Assembly: GCA_910587185.1 (NCBI GenBank)
Contig: CAJULY010000008.1
Coordinates: 1-64,000, forward strand
Direction of reading: 5' to 3'
Origin: an uncultured Muribaculaceae bacterium
GTDB lineage: Bacteria > Bacteroidota > Bacteroidia > Bacteroidales > Muribaculaceae
DNA: 64,000 nt
Shown: positions 52,578-62,304 of the stretch, piece by piece
Numbering within the stretch: position 1 is the first letter of the stretch
Layout of the letters: every line of letters begins with the position of its first letter
The notes under the pieces: generated by a model
What the model was told of the DNA's origin: nothing
Seen by the model: only the letters and a program-made list of their open reading frames with translations
Database searches by the model: none
Translations under genes and position numbers: made by a program

Positions 52578-52850
52578 ATGAACAAGACAGAGCTTATCAA
52601 CGCGATTGCTGAAAAAGCAAATCTCTCCAAGGTACAGGCTAAAGCCGCCCTTGACGCAACAGTTAACACCATCAGCGAACAGCTTGCTAAAGGCGACAAA
52701 GTAGCCCTTATCGGCTTCGGCACATTCGGCGTTGCTGAAAAAACCGCACGCAAAGGCATCAACCCCCGCACAAAGGAAGTCATCGAGATTCCCGCGCGCA
52801 AATCGGTTAAATTCAAGGCCGGCGCAGAACTTAACGACGTCGTGAAATAA
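52578..52850 (+). CDS. HU-family DNA-binding protein
   Basis: A 90-aa histone-like protein with the full HU pattern: NKTELINAIAEKANLSK, GDKVALIGFGTFGV, the DNA-binding arm with RKGINPRTKEVIEIPARK and VKFKAGAELNDVV. It bends DNA and compacts the nucleoid. ATG at 52578 rather than a TTG or upstream Met. It has its own promoter and a strong terminator. Confidence 0.97.
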   Translation: MNKTELINAIAEKANLSKVQAKAALDATVNTISEQLAKGDKVALIGFGTFGVAEKTARKGINPRTKEVIEIPARKSVKFKAGAELNDVVK

Positions 52851-52909
52851 CGCCGATCCTTTATTAACACGCAAATTACAGCTTTCAAAAACAAACATTC
52901 ATATTTCCG

Positions 52910-52946
52910 GCGCTTTCCGGGTCTCCCCCGGGAAGCGCTTTATTTT
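52910..52946 (+). terminator. terminator of the HU gene
   Basis: GCGCTTTCCGGG (52910-52921) pairs with CCCGGGAAGCGC (52927-52938) with one G-U, followed by TTTATTTT. Confidence 0.88.
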
Positions 52947-52962
52947 CTAAAAAAACTATCTC

Positions 52963-53802
52963 ATGATTCGCAGATTGCATATTCTTATAATCTTATCGTT
53001 AATCGCTTCCGTTTGTGCCGCTGCTTCGCCCCAGAAGAGGAGAAGAACATCAACCTCCGGAGCCATTACGCCCCGTATTGAAACCACGGAAGTAGGCAAA
53101 GTAAAGATCTATCAGAAAAAACGAGGTAAAACCTCCGTTGACATCCGTATCCCTATTGCTTATCCGGAATTTGGGATATTAGCCGAACAATACGTAGGAA
53201 GAGACTTTGAACTTGATGATGACGGAGTGCCTTCGATACCACAATCAATCAAAATGTTCCTCAGAAATGCTACGGAGGAGGGATCCGGAATTTCCGTTTC
53301 TCCTTTTGCCAATTCCGATCAATACCTCCAGTTACGGCTTTCAAGATTTGAAAATGGCGGCAACAGCGGACACCTTGAAAATGAATTCAAAATTATAGAC
53401 AGGCAGACGAAAAAACCGCTTTTCATCTATGATATAATAGAATCGGAAAGCGACTGGCACTTTAAGTCCGAACAATTGCTTGACGCAATAAATTTGGTAA
53501 TTAAATCGCTCAGAAATCAATATGAGGGTCTGGAGACACTGAAAGACACCGATGATTTCAATTACTATTCCATGAATTTCTGGCTTGACAGCGACGGCAT
53601 CTGTTTCTGGTTTGGCAGATGCGGGATAGCGCCGTGTGCTTATGGCTCACTCGTCATAAAAGTACCATACGAGAATTTAAAATCCATAATAAAGCCCGAA
53701 GTTTATAAGAAATTAATCAATCAGACGAACTTCAAACACCTCCCTCTTGTCAAATTCGCCGAATGCTGGGATGACGAAGTATTCACTCCGCTCAATCAAT
53801 AA
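52963..53802 (+). CDS. exported DUF3298/DUF4163-like protein
   Basis: A 279-aa protein with a signal peptide (MIRRLHILIILSLIASVCAAA). The region DSDGICFWFGRCGIAPCAYG followed by KVPYENLKSIIKPE has the layout of DUF3298 domains, which are found in anti-sigma-like and envelope proteins of the RsiV group. No TM helix after the signal, so probably periplasmic. It is not evidently tied to HU or PFP by context. Confidence 0.65.
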   Translation: MIRRLHILIILSLIASVCAAASPQKRRRTSTSGAITPRIETTEVGKVKIYQKKRGKTSVDIRIPIAYPEFGILAEQYVGRDFELDDDGVPSIPQSIKMFLRNATEEGSGISVSPFANSDQYLQLRLSRFENGGNSGHLENEFKIIDRQTKKPLFIYDIIESESDWHFKSEQLLDAINLVIKSLRNQYEGLETLKDTDDFNYYSMNFWLDSDGICFWFGRCGIAPCAYGSLVIKVPYENLKSIIKPEVYKKLINQTNFKHLPLVKFAECWDDEVFTPLNQ

Positions 53803-53866
53803 GACATGATTGGCAACCTGTGGAACAAATGACATGCAATGTTTTGATAAAAAATTGCTGCTGTAA

Positions 53867-53897
53867 TTGCTTATACCAAAAATATTCGCGAACTTTG
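53867..53897 (+). promoter_or_regulatory. pfp promoter
   Basis: TTG (53867-53869) and GAACTTTG (53890-53897), 20 bp apart; the -7 box differs from TAnnTTTG by T to G at the first base. The ATG at 53979 leaves a leader of about 75 nt. Confidence 0.6.
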
Positions 53898-53978
53898 CAC
53901 GAAAATGTGAGCATTTGGTCTCACATAAACCCGTTAACAGACTTATCTTAAAAATTTTAACAACTTACTCCACATAGC

Positions 53979-55625
53979 ATGAAGAAAAGTCCACTTCAAA
54001 TCGCTCGCTCCAGCTACCAGCCCAAGCTTCCCGTGACGCTCACCGGCTCTGTTGTAGCTGTAGAAGGCAAGCCGACTCAGTCAGTAGCCGATCAGGAAGA
54101 AATCCAGAAACTCTTCCCCAACACCTACGGCCTTCCTGAAATCCACTTCGAAAAGAACTCCAAAACCGTTGTTGGCAAGCCCATCAATGTCGGTGTAATC
54201 CTCTCCGGAGGTCAGGCCCCAGGCGGTCACAACGTGATCAGCGGTCTCTTCGACGGAATCAAGAAAATAAACAAGGACAGCAAGCTTTACGGTTTCCTCA
54301 TGGGCCCCGGCGGTCTTGTTGACCACAATTATGTAGAACTCACAGCCGACGTAATCGACGAATACCGCAACACCGGCGGTTTCGACATCATCGGTTCCGG
54401 ACGCACCAAACTCGAAACCAAAGAGCAGTTCGACAAAGGTCTTGAAATCCTCAAGCAGCTCGGAATCACAGCTCTCGTTATCATAGGCGGCGACGACTCA
54501 AACACAAACGCCGCCGTGCTTGCCGAATACTACAAGGAAATCGGCGCCGGCGTTCAGGTTATCGGCGCTCCCAAGACTATCGACGGCGACCTCAAGAACG
54601 AAGTGGTTGAAGCTTCTTTCGGTTTCGACACCGCCACCAAAGTATATTCGGAACTTATCGGCAACATTCAGCGCGACTGCAAGTCAGCCAAGAAATACTG
54701 GCACTTCATCAAGCTCATGGGCCGTTCAGCCTCACACATCGCTCTCGAATGCGCGCTCCAGACTCAGCCCAACGTCTGCATCATCTCCGAGGAAGTCGAG
54801 GAAAAGAACCAGACTCTCCAGGATGTCGTAAACTACATCGCTGACGTCGTGGCCGCTCGTGCTGCCAATGGCGACAACTACGGAACCGTTCTTATCCCCG
54901 AAGGGCTTATCGAGTTCATCCCCGCAATGAAGAACCTCATCGCCGAACTCAACGATCTTCTCGCCAAGAACCCCGACTTCGCTCAGAAGACATGGGCCCA
55001 GCAGCGCCAGTTCGTACTCGACAACCTCTGCGACAAGAACGCGAAAGTATATGCATCGCTTCCCGACGGCGTGGCCCGTCAGCTCAGCCTTGACCGCGAC
55101 CCCCACGGAAACGTGCAGGTTTCTCTCATCGAAACCGAGAAACTTCTCTCGGAAATGGTTGCAAACCGTCTCAAAGAGATGGCCAAGGAAGGAAAATACA
55201 ACGGCAAATTCTCTCCCCTCCACCACTTCTTCGGCTACGAAGGACGTTGCGCCGCCCCCTCTAACTTTGACGCCGACTACTGCTACGCTCTCGGATATAA
55301 CGCCGCGAACCTCATCAACGCAGGTGTTACCGGTTATATCTCTTCGCTCCGCAATCTGACCAAGCCCTCAGTTCAGTGGCTTGCAGGCGGTGTGCCCATC
55401 TCCATGATGTTCAACATGGAACGCCGCAACGGCAAACTGAAACCCGTTATTCAGAAAGCGCTCGTTCGTCTTGACGGCAAACCCTTCCAGCGCTTCGCCG
55501 CAAAACGCGACCAGTGGGCCCGCAACACCGAGTACGTTTATCCCGGCCCCATCCAGTATTTCGGTCCGGCCGAAGTATGCGACCAGTGCACCGCAACTCT
55601 CCGCTACGAACATCTCGACAAGTAA
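53979..55625 (+). CDS. pfp: diphosphate-fructose-6-phosphate 1-phosphotransferase (long form)
   Basis: A 548-aa PPi-dependent phosphofructokinase that reversibly makes fructose-1,6-bisphosphate. The PPi-type signature GGDDS (residues 170-174) replaces the ATP-type GGDGS; PKTIDGDL (198-205) is the catalytic loop and GGQAPGGHN (77-85) the phosphate loop. It is the long plant/Bacteroidetes form. Codon use looks biased to few codons, consistent with high expression. Followed by a perfect terminator. Confidence 0.97.
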   Translation: MKKSPLQIARSSYQPKLPVTLTGSVVAVEGKPTQSVADQEEIQKLFPNTYGLPEIHFEKNSKTVVGKPINVGVILSGGQAPGGHNVISGLFDGIKKINKDSKLYGFLMGPGGLVDHNYVELTADVIDEYRNTGGFDIIGSGRTKLETKEQFDKGLEILKQLGITALVIIGGDDSNTNAAVLAEYYKEIGAGVQVIGAPKTIDGDLKNEVVEASFGFDTATKVYSELIGNIQRDCKSAKKYWHFIKLMGRSASHIALECALQTQPNVCIISEEVEEKNQTLQDVVNYIADVVAARAANGDNYGTVLIPEGLIEFIPAMKNLIAELNDLLAKNPDFAQKTWAQQRQFVLDNLCDKNAKVYASLPDGVARQLSLDRDPHGNVQVSLIETEKLLSEMVANRLKEMAKEGKYNGKFSPLHHFFGYEGRCAAPSNFDADYCYALGYNAANLINAGVTGYISSLRNLTKPSVQWLAGGVPISMMFNMERRNGKLKPVIQKALVRLDGKPFQRFAAKRDQWARNTEYVYPGPIQYFGPAEVCDQCTATLRYEHLDK

Positions 55626-55655
55626 ATAATTCCCTCTTTTTTACAGCTTGCAATT

Positions 55656-55690
55656 GAGGCTGCGGATTTCGGTCCGCAGCCTCTCTTTTT
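55656..55690 (+). terminator. pfp terminator
   Basis: GAGGCTGCGGA (55656-55666) and TCCGCAGCCTC (55673-55683) form a perfect 11-bp stem with a 6-base loop, followed by TCTTTTT. Confidence 0.93.
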
Positions 55691-55730
55691 CCCATCCTCC
55701 TGTAGGGATATGCTTCCAAAAAAATGTCCC

Positions 55731-55840
55731 CGTCCGACCCGTCTGACTCTGTCCGACCCCGTCCGAAATGTCTGACTCTGTATGACCCCATCCGACTCCG
55801 TCTGACTTGTCCGAAATGTCTGACCCGGCCAATCCGACCA
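55731..55840 (+). repeat. decanucleotide tandem repeat array
   Basis: Ten or more units of about 10 bp (consensus GTCCGACCCC / GTCTGACTCT, with variants such as GTCCGAAATG) run in nearly perfect 10-bp phase downstream of the pfp terminator. After 55840 the sequence decays into CCAATCCGACCAATTCGG. A smaller relative is found at 30511-30565. No gene is supported in the 415 bp between pfp and the next gene. Confidence 0.7.
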
Positions 55841-56040
55841 ATTCGGCTAATCGGTCTAATCCTCTCTCGCTTTGCAATGTCAAAGGAACCAACACCAATC
55901 ATTCCAAATTTAGCTCTCCTTGCGTTGGGAAAACAGCATAAAAAAGTGCCCCGCATCATCACTGACACGGGACACCAACAGATTGATCTTATCGTATTTA
56001 AAACGTTACTGCGACTTCACTATTGAAGTTTTTATAATTC

Positions 56041-58977
56041 TTAAAGTACGTGTTTGATCTTGACGTAGAGAGTTCCTGAGAGGACACCCCAACGATGGCT
56101 TACCTGAACAGGGATCTGGAGGTAGCAGTCGTTCTGGAGCGGAGCACCTTCGTTCTTGAATGTAAGCTTGGTAGTGTTGGCATCAACATTAGCTGACATG
56201 TGGAGCGAAGCGAGGCTGCGCGGGTTAGCACCCTGTACGTTATCAGTGATCATGATTGTACGGTTACCAATGTTACCGAACTTAACTGTACCTACTTCGT
56301 AGTAGTTCCAGAGGTTCTTCGGCATGCCGGTAGTATTGGCTACAGTCTGATTGTATGCATCCTTCAGAGAGAAGAGGGCCATAAGGCTCGGGATCTCCTG
56401 GATAGATGAGTTGTCAGAAAGTTCCTTGCTGTTGTCAAGAACAGGATCCTTGAGCGGTTTAACGATCTGGAGGTAGCTTGTACCGAAGGTTACAGTGTTT
56501 GCGGCAAGACCGTTCAGACGAGCTTTCCAAGTTACAGTCAGCTTAGTGGCTGCTTCTACGAGAGCGATACCATCTGCATTGTGAGGTATAGCAACCATCG
56601 TCTCGGTGAGATCTTCTGACCATGAATCGTCAAGCCAAAGACCTTCGGTGTTTGCGGGATTGCCATTCACCTTGAGCTGCATTGTAGCTACATCGCTGCC
56701 AGTACCGGTCAGGTTGAAGCTCCATTCACCACAGGGAAGAAGACCCTTAACGAGAGGATTGCTGCGACCCTGAAGGATATTTGTGTTGTAGTTAGCAACA
56801 CTTACACCCTGAGTTCCGTAAGGTATAGGATAGAGAAGCATAGTCTCGTCAACCCACTTGGTAGCATCGGTAGCGCCGAGTGTCGGAGATGCGATGTTGT
56901 TGGTGATATTGACGTTGAAGGTTATCACTACATCGGGGTTGAGACCCTTAGGATCAGTGTAAGTCAGAGTTACGACGTATGCTTTAGTCTTGGTCTGAGC
57001 AAGAGCACCGATTTCAGCGTTTGTCAGAGTGAACGACATAACCGGAGTAGCCTGGTCATTGTCACCGAGTTCAACGTAGTCAGTGATATTGTTAACGAGA
57101 GTTGTGTTCTTAACGCCGTCAACAGTTACTACCTTCTCTGAAGCGTGCTTGCCATAGATAGCGAGGAAGTCATGCTTGGAGATACCGTTGGTCGGATATT
57201 TGCTCAATGCATTGTCCATCATCTGCTGCCAGGTAACAGTAAATACATAAGAATCCTTGCAGCTGAGGTTTTCATTGAAGGTTGCCACGGTGAAAGGCAG
57301 CGGAGTCATCTTCTCCTTGGTGTACTGGATCTTCACGTAACGTGAGTCAACAACGGTGTTGTTCTTGGTGTCAACGAGAAGGATATGGATGATAGGCTCT
57401 TTACCTATGCTTGCCTGGTTGTCGCCTGCACCGGTCGGAACGATCGGAGTGAGAGTAGTGCCGTCGAGTTTAGCGAATGCCTGCTGGTTGGTCTTATCCT
57501 CTGTGTTAGGCTCATATTTGCCTTTGGCAATAGAGAAGACAACATCAAATCCGTAGCTCTTAAGTTTCTCAAGAGTCATAGGAGTATGAGTTCCGGCAGC
57601 ATTGGGATCACGGTCAGCAACAAATGCGCAACCCTGAACGAGTTCATTGAGATCGAGCTGATCCTTATAGCAGAGCTTGTAACCTACCATCTGACCTACA
57701 GTCGAGTTGTAGATAGTGGTTGAGTCTGCGAAGTGAGAACCTGCAGCTTCCAGTACTTTGGGAGTAGCGAAGAGTTCGGGCTGGAAGTAAGTTTCCTCTA
57801 CGCGGGTATATTCTGAATATACGAAAGCTGCGCCTTCGTTAGTGAACAGATGTTTCTTTGCGATAGGCACGCGAAGTGAAACAGTGTAGATTCTGTTGTC
57901 ATTGAAATTCAGAGAACCTGAGTTGCTTACGGGCTTGGTGAGGTTTACGGTAAGAATGCCGTTAGCGTCAACTTTACCTGAACCGGGAACGTAAGCCACA
58001 ACATCGTTGACAGCTTCGTCAGCACGCGAAACAGCGATCTTTGAAACGAATCCGAGTTCGTCCATAACAACATCTTCAGCACCTACATTACCGGGGTTGA
58101 GACGATACTGTGCGGTGGTTTCGCCATTGTGGATGGCATATACCTTGCTGTTGGCAGTTACCTTCCATTCACCGTCAACGAGCTGGAGGCTGTTGTACTT
58201 CGCTGACTCGAAAGCGATGGTAGGTATGCCGCCTACATAGAGGTCAGGAATAAGAGTAACCGAAGTCAGACGCTGAGCGATAACGCCGGCGATGGTGTTG
58301 ACACCTGCGGGAAGGCTATCGTTGATTGCCTGGCTGAGTTTTTCAAGAGCCTCAATTGATTTTTCAGCAGCTTCTACACGAGTAGTAAGACTTTCTATGT
58401 TAGCTTTAGCATCCTTTACATCCTGAATGAGAGCAGGATATGCTGCGAGCTGATCGAGCAGAGTAGTATATTTTTCAAATGCCTTAAGCTGAACCTGGAT
58501 AGCTTCAACTGCCTGAATAGCCTTATCGATCTGATCGGCATCAAGTCCTGAAAGTTTCGATTCGACACCTTCCAGACGGCTCAGGATTGCATTGAACTGC
58601 TCCTGATTCTTTGCGTCGGCAGCCTGAAGCTGAGCGGCGATTTCTGCGAGAGCCTCTGCTTTGGCTTCGGCAGCGGCAGCTTTGGCCTCATTTGCGATAG
58701 CCATGGCTTTCTGAGCCTCTTCTGTGGCCTTATCGCCTTTTTCAGCAGCTTCCTGAGCAGCCTTGGCAGAAGCATCAGCGGCGGCCTTGGCGGCATCAGC
58801 TATCGCCTTGTTGGAGTCGATAGCAGCCTGAATAGTCTTCAGCTGATTCTGAAGATCATCAGTGGTTCCATTGATTTCGGTGATGTCATCGTCGTAATCC
58901 TTACATGAAGTAAAGGATAAAGGCATTGACAACGCCATCGTGGAAAGCAACGCAACAGAGAGAAAAGTTTTTTTCAT
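56041..58977 (-). CDS. large coiled-coil surface lipoprotein
   Basis: A 978-aa exported lipoprotein of unknown function. Signal MKKTFLSVALLSTMALSMPL with lipobox SFTSC (Cys about 25), then KDYDDDI. Residues about 35-215 are an Ala/Lys/Glu/Gln-rich coiled coil (AAADASAKAAQEAAEKGDKA, AEAKAEALAEIAAQLQAADA). The rest looks beta-rich, Thr/Asn/Val-rich, resembling repeated Ig-like domains. Such a stalk plus globular part suits a surface-exposed or S-layer-like protein. Codon use looks like that of highly expressed genes. No fimbrial gene is next to it; I do not recognise a family. Confidence 0.75.
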   Translation of the reverse strand: MKKTFLSVALLSTMALSMPLSFTSCKDYDDDITEINGTTDDLQNQLKTIQAAIDSNKAIADAAKAAADASAKAAQEAAEKGDKATEEAQKAMAIANEAKAAAAEAKAEALAEIAAQLQAADAKNQEQFNAILSRLEGVESKLSGLDADQIDKAIQAVEAIQVQLKAFEKYTTLLDQLAAYPALIQDVKDAKANIESLTTRVEAAEKSIEALEKLSQAINDSLPAGVNTIAGVIAQRLTSVTLIPDLYVGGIPTIAFESAKYNSLQLVDGEWKVTANSKVYAIHNGETTAQYRLNPGNVGAEDVVMDELGFVSKIAVSRADEAVNDVVAYVPGSGKVDANGILTVNLTKPVSNSGSLNFNDNRIYTVSLRVPIAKKHLFTNEGAAFVYSEYTRVEETYFQPELFATPKVLEAAGSHFADSTTIYNSTVGQMVGYKLCYKDQLDLNELVQGCAFVADRDPNAAGTHTPMTLEKLKSYGFDVVFSIAKGKYEPNTEDKTNQQAFAKLDGTTLTPIVPTGAGDNQASIGKEPIIHILLVDTKNNTVVDSRYVKIQYTKEKMTPLPFTVATFNENLSCKDSYVFTVTWQQMMDNALSKYPTNGISKHDFLAIYGKHASEKVVTVDGVKNTTLVNNITDYVELGDNDQATPVMSFTLTNAEIGALAQTKTKAYVVTLTYTDPKGLNPDVVITFNVNITNNIASPTLGATDATKWVDETMLLYPIPYGTQGVSVANYNTNILQGRSNPLVKGLLPCGEWSFNLTGTGSDVATMQLKVNGNPANTEGLWLDDSWSEDLTETMVAIPHNADGIALVEAATKLTVTWKARLNGLAANTVTFGTSYLQIVKPLKDPVLDNSKELSDNSSIQEIPSLMALFSLKDAYNQTVANTTGMPKNLWNYYEVGTVKFGNIGNRTIMITDNVQGANPRSLASLHMSANVDANTTKLTFKNEGAPLQNDCYLQIPVQVSHRWGVLSGTLYVKIKHVL

Positions 58978-59249
58978 AATGTTACTGTTTGTTATTAATT
59001 GGTGTTTGTCTATTGATTTTCAATACTTTTTCCACAGCTGACAGATTTTATGCAGCCCTCTCCGATCGAAAGAAAAGCTGCTTAAATCCTGTATTTTTAC
59101 ATCTGTAGAGGGTCAAAATTCTTTTTCGTAGGCTTTTACTGGAAATGTTTGATTTTTGCTATATTTGTTTAGAATTTTATTTATCACCCTGCAAATTTCA
59201 CACATTTTTTTGATTTTACCAAACATTTGCGTGATTATTTTAATTTTTT
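58978..59249. other. intergenic region upstream of HTH gene
   Basis: AT-rich; TATATTTG at 59160-59167 matches a plus-strand -7 box about 80 bp before the HTH gene, but no TTG lies at the proper distance. I see no minus-strand promoter for the large lipoprotein gene. Confidence 0.4.
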
Positions 59250-59645
59250 ATGTCTATTAACGACCGTATTTTACAGATTTCTAAACGAGAGGGCCTGAGC
59301 ATTGCAGCATTTGCCCGAAAAATACAGATTGCAGACCAAACAGTTAGGTCAGTGTGTGTGTTACAGCGAAACAAACCGGGTTATGAATTTCTTGCAAATC
59401 TTGTCCGCGCATTTGAGTGGCTAAACCCCACATGGCTTCTTACCGGAGATGGAGATATGATTATTGAAAGCAACAGAGGAGAAATAGACTGCGGCAAAGA
59501 CCAGAATCTTAAGCAGTTGATAGACTATCTTAGAGAGAGAGACGACAAAATAGAAAAGCTTATTGAGGAGAAAACAACTTGGAAAATCCTATATGAACAG
59601 ATCTTATCAAATAAGAATATCATAATAGAAAAGACCGGCAGTTGA
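59250..59645 (+). CDS. small HTH regulator (XRE/phage-repressor-like)
   Basis: A 131-aa protein. Residues about 1-65 form an HTH with INDRILQISKREGLSIAAFA and IADQTVRS, ending WLLTGDGDM, a phrase typical of Cro/CI-like repressors of Bacteroidales. The C-terminal half is helical and charged (DYLRERDDKIEKLIEEK), probably a dimerising coiled coil. It is alone on its strand between the lipoprotein and GH84 genes; its target is unknown. Confidence 0.75.
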   Translation: MSINDRILQISKREGLSIAAFARKIQIADQTVRSVCVLQRNKPGYEFLANLVRAFEWLNPTWLLTGDGDMIIESNRGEIDCGKDQNLKQLIDYLRERDDKIEKLIEEKTTWKILYEQILSNKNIIIEKTGS

Positions 59646-59660
59646 TTGCCGGTCTTAAAC
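59631..59660. terminator. hairpin at end of HTH gene and facing GH84
   Basis: AAGACCGGCA (59631-59640) pairs with TGCCGGTCTT (59647-59656), overlapping the HTH stop codon. On the minus strand it is followed by TTTTC, so it may also end GH84 transcription. Confidence 0.7.
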
Positions 59661-59710
59661 TTAACGTCAGACTATATTATTTACTAATAAATATCAATAA
59701 GGTGTAGGTG

Positions 59711-62269
59711 TCAGCGCTGGATCGCTTCGAAGAGAGTGGCGTGACCCTTGAGTGAAATGCGAACGGCCTTCGGCGCAAGAGGGACGCTGGCATAGTCCGT
59801 CGTCACATCCATTGTCGAAACCTGACGGCCCTTCTCATCATACTGTGTCACTGTCACAGCTCCCATCAGGTTATCCATGAGCAGAATCAGGACATTGTCA
59901 CCCTGAACGCGGTCAAATGAAATCTCTCCTGCGAGTTCCGACGAAGTGGTCGGATTCTCGTCGAAAGCCTTGAGAACAGCATCGACATCCTTGGCTTCGA
60001 TATTGAGGCCGATGCGTGCGGCAGTCAGAGGATTGACGTGGAACGTACGGACGGACGACCATGAGCTGCGCTTGGAATCAAGACGGCGCATGCGGACGTA
60101 GCGGGCATTGACGGGCTCGCCTTTCCACTGGAATTCGTAAGTTTTCTTCAGCTCGTTGCTGAGGGGATGCCAGTCCTTGCCGTCGGCGGAATATTCGATG
60201 ATCATATTGTCGAAATAGTCACCGTCGTCAACCGAATTGCGACCCTGAAGGATATCCACCTGATCGATGGGACGCACCGTCAGCAGATCTATGCCGAACC
60301 ATGTGCCCTCGCGCTGGGCCTCGCTGGAGTGATAGAATGTTGAAGGATCGTTATCAAGCATCGGGGCGATGTCCTTGGCGCTCTTGTGGGAGAAGGTTCC
60401 TGCTCCGCGATACATCGTAGGCACCTTTCCGCTCACTTTCTGATAGAAATCCTTGACCATGCCGTCCATGGCGTTGAGATAGAACGGATGGAGTTTCATT
60501 GTGCCTATCTTATGCTCGTTATAGCCTTTTATGTCCTCGGGGGTCATCACGTTTTCGACATATCGGGTCCAGAACACGGAGTCGTTTCCGCTTTCGAAAG
60601 TCTTGATCAGATCGAGGGTCGCAAGGCCTCGCTTGCCCACTTTTGTAAACTGTGTGAGCCAGGGCTGGAGTTCTTTCAGCAGACCGGGATTGGTAGATCC
60701 TTTCTGGATCTCACCCTCGACCTTGACCACTTTCTCGAATTCCTTCTTCAGCTCTGCAAACTGCTGAGGAGTGTAATGGTTATAAGGGAAAATAACCGTC
60801 TCCCACGACTCATCGCGGCGGTAACCGGTCTCGGTGTCGGCCGAATGGATGGCGAATGTGCGGTATGCTTCAGGAGCGCCGGGCATGATTTCCACGAGAC
60901 CGCGCTCCCAGTTGTCTAGAGGATTGTAGGCGGGAGTGTTCCAGGAATAGTCGGCAACACCGTAGAGAGCGAGTTTCGACGCTTCGCCATGTTCCATGGG
61001 ATTGCTGATGAAACCGGCTACCTGATCGGCCGTCAGATTGGTGTCGAGACCATAGACGGGGCCTTGGAGGATAATGGGGCGCACATAATCGGTCACGGGA
61101 TAGTTCCACCAGTAGAGCGCCGGGCGTTTGATGCGGGTATTGATAAACTCAAGTGTCTCCGGGGTCAGGTCGCTGCACACGACTGCTCCGGTCCAGAACA
61201 CTTCAACATCGGGATTCAGTTCGCGGCCATAGATCGCAAGCTGGCCGTTTTCGCCGGGACCCGCCCAGAGCTGGGAGTAGTCGGTGGGACACACGATGAG
61301 ATTGTTGACATCGCCTTTGGCTTTCACGAAATCATTGGTCAGATCGTTGAGCAGTTTTGCCTGCATGTGGGAATCGGTTCCCTTTCCTTCGATATCGTCG
61401 AAGAAGATCGCGAACGAACGGATTCCGAGATCATACATCATGTTGAACTTGTTGACAAGCGAGTCATAGTCGGCCTTGTCCCAGCGGATATCTTTTCCCG
61501 GATGGATCGCCCAGATGAAATTGACATGATTCTTCTTGGCGCGGTCCACGAGTTCCTTGATGTTTTTCGCCTCCTGCTCGGGATAAGGCTGACGCCAGTA
61601 GGGAGAGCTGTGATAGGGATCGTCCTTGGGGCCGTAGAGATATTCGTTCAGCTTGTTCTGTCCGTAAAAATCGAGCAGCGACATGCGTACCTGATGGCTC
61701 CAGGGAGTTCCGTAGAAGCCCTCAACGACACCGCGATATTTCATCGAAGGATAATCGTTGATGACCATCATGGGAAGATCACCGCCCTTGCATGCCGGGC
61801 TTGCCAGAATCTGGCGAAGAGTCTGGAGTCCGTAGAAAGCTCCGCGCTCGTTATAGCCGGTAATGACAATTTTCTTGGGGCCGATATCAAGAAGATATGC
61901 TCCGTCAACAGCCTTTACTCCGGCCTTTTTGGCGGCTTTGGCGCCGAAATCGATATCAACCTCGATGCCCCCGACACCCTGACGAAGGAATCCGAGATCA
62001 TCGGCAAACGCCTTTTTCTTGTCCTTGATGCGGAAACCTCCGCTGATGTTCAGCATTCCGGTGTTCGGACGGCTCACGCTCTGCGGAGTTGGATTGATAA
62101 TGATTCCGTGATGGTCAAGTTTCTTACCCGGGACAGCATTGTAATGCTTCACTTCACCGCGCTGGGAGCTGAAATCGAATTCATCGTCCTGCGCCATTGC
62201 TGACGGCGCTCCGAGTGTCATGGCTCCCAATAGCGACGCCGCACAAAACAGTTTGATTTTCTTTGTCAT
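59711..62269 (-). CDS. GH84 beta-N-acetylglucosaminidase
   Basis: An 852-aa exo-beta-N-acetylglucosaminidase (O-GlcNAcase-like, as BtGH84). Signal peptide MTKKIKLFCAASLLGAMTLG. The N-terminal GH20b-like domain (about 60-160) is followed by the catalytic barrel, beginning VVEGFYGTPWSHQVRMSLLD; the catalytic Asp pair is in FFDDIEGKGTD (about 291-292). After about 600 an F5/8-type (carbohydrate-binding) beta domain and an Ig-like tail. It probably releases GlcNAc from mucin or host glycoproteins. ATG at 62269 begins the signal; a further ATG at 62308 overlaps the upstream stop by 4 bp (ATGA), so coupling with the upstream gene is possible. Confidence 0.93.
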   Translation of the reverse strand: MTKKIKLFCAASLLGAMTLGAPSAMAQDDEFDFSSQRGEVKHYNAVPGKKLDHHGIIINPTPQSVSRPNTGMLNISGGFRIKDKKKAFADDLGFLRQGVGGIEVDIDFGAKAAKKAGVKAVDGAYLLDIGPKKIVITGYNERGAFYGLQTLRQILASPACKGGDLPMMVINDYPSMKYRGVVEGFYGTPWSHQVRMSLLDFYGQNKLNEYLYGPKDDPYHSSPYWRQPYPEQEAKNIKELVDRAKKNHVNFIWAIHPGKDIRWDKADYDSLVNKFNMMYDLGIRSFAIFFDDIEGKGTDSHMQAKLLNDLTNDFVKAKGDVNNLIVCPTDYSQLWAGPGENGQLAIYGRELNPDVEVFWTGAVVCSDLTPETLEFINTRIKRPALYWWNYPVTDYVRPIILQGPVYGLDTNLTADQVAGFISNPMEHGEASKLALYGVADYSWNTPAYNPLDNWERGLVEIMPGAPEAYRTFAIHSADTETGYRRDESWETVIFPYNHYTPQQFAELKKEFEKVVKVEGEIQKGSTNPGLLKELQPWLTQFTKVGKRGLATLDLIKTFESGNDSVFWTRYVENVMTPEDIKGYNEHKIGTMKLHPFYLNAMDGMVKDFYQKVSGKVPTMYRGAGTFSHKSAKDIAPMLDNDPSTFYHSSEAQREGTWFGIDLLTVRPIDQVDILQGRNSVDDGDYFDNMIIEYSADGKDWHPLSNELKKTYEFQWKGEPVNARYVRMRRLDSKRSSWSSVRTFHVNPLTAARIGLNIEAKDVDAVLKAFDENPTTSSELAGEISFDRVQGDNVLILLMDNLMGAVTVTQYDEKGRQVSTMDVTTDYASVPLAPKAVRISLKGHATLFEAIQR

Positions 62270-62304
62270 ATATCTATTAATTATCAGATTATTATTTCTT
62301 TTAT

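Noticed and set aside
55724..56026. 100-codon frame over the decanucleotide array
   Set aside because: Its SDPSDSVRPRP-type sequence is just the translation of the repeats.
56041..58977. fimbrillin or SusD-like protein
   Set aside because: No fimbrillin or SusD motifs; coiled-coil stalk is atypical for both, and no SusC/TonB gene is adjacent.
60989..62203. 404-codon plus-strand open frame
   Set aside because: Antisense to GH84, whose catalytic motif and signal peptide are clear.
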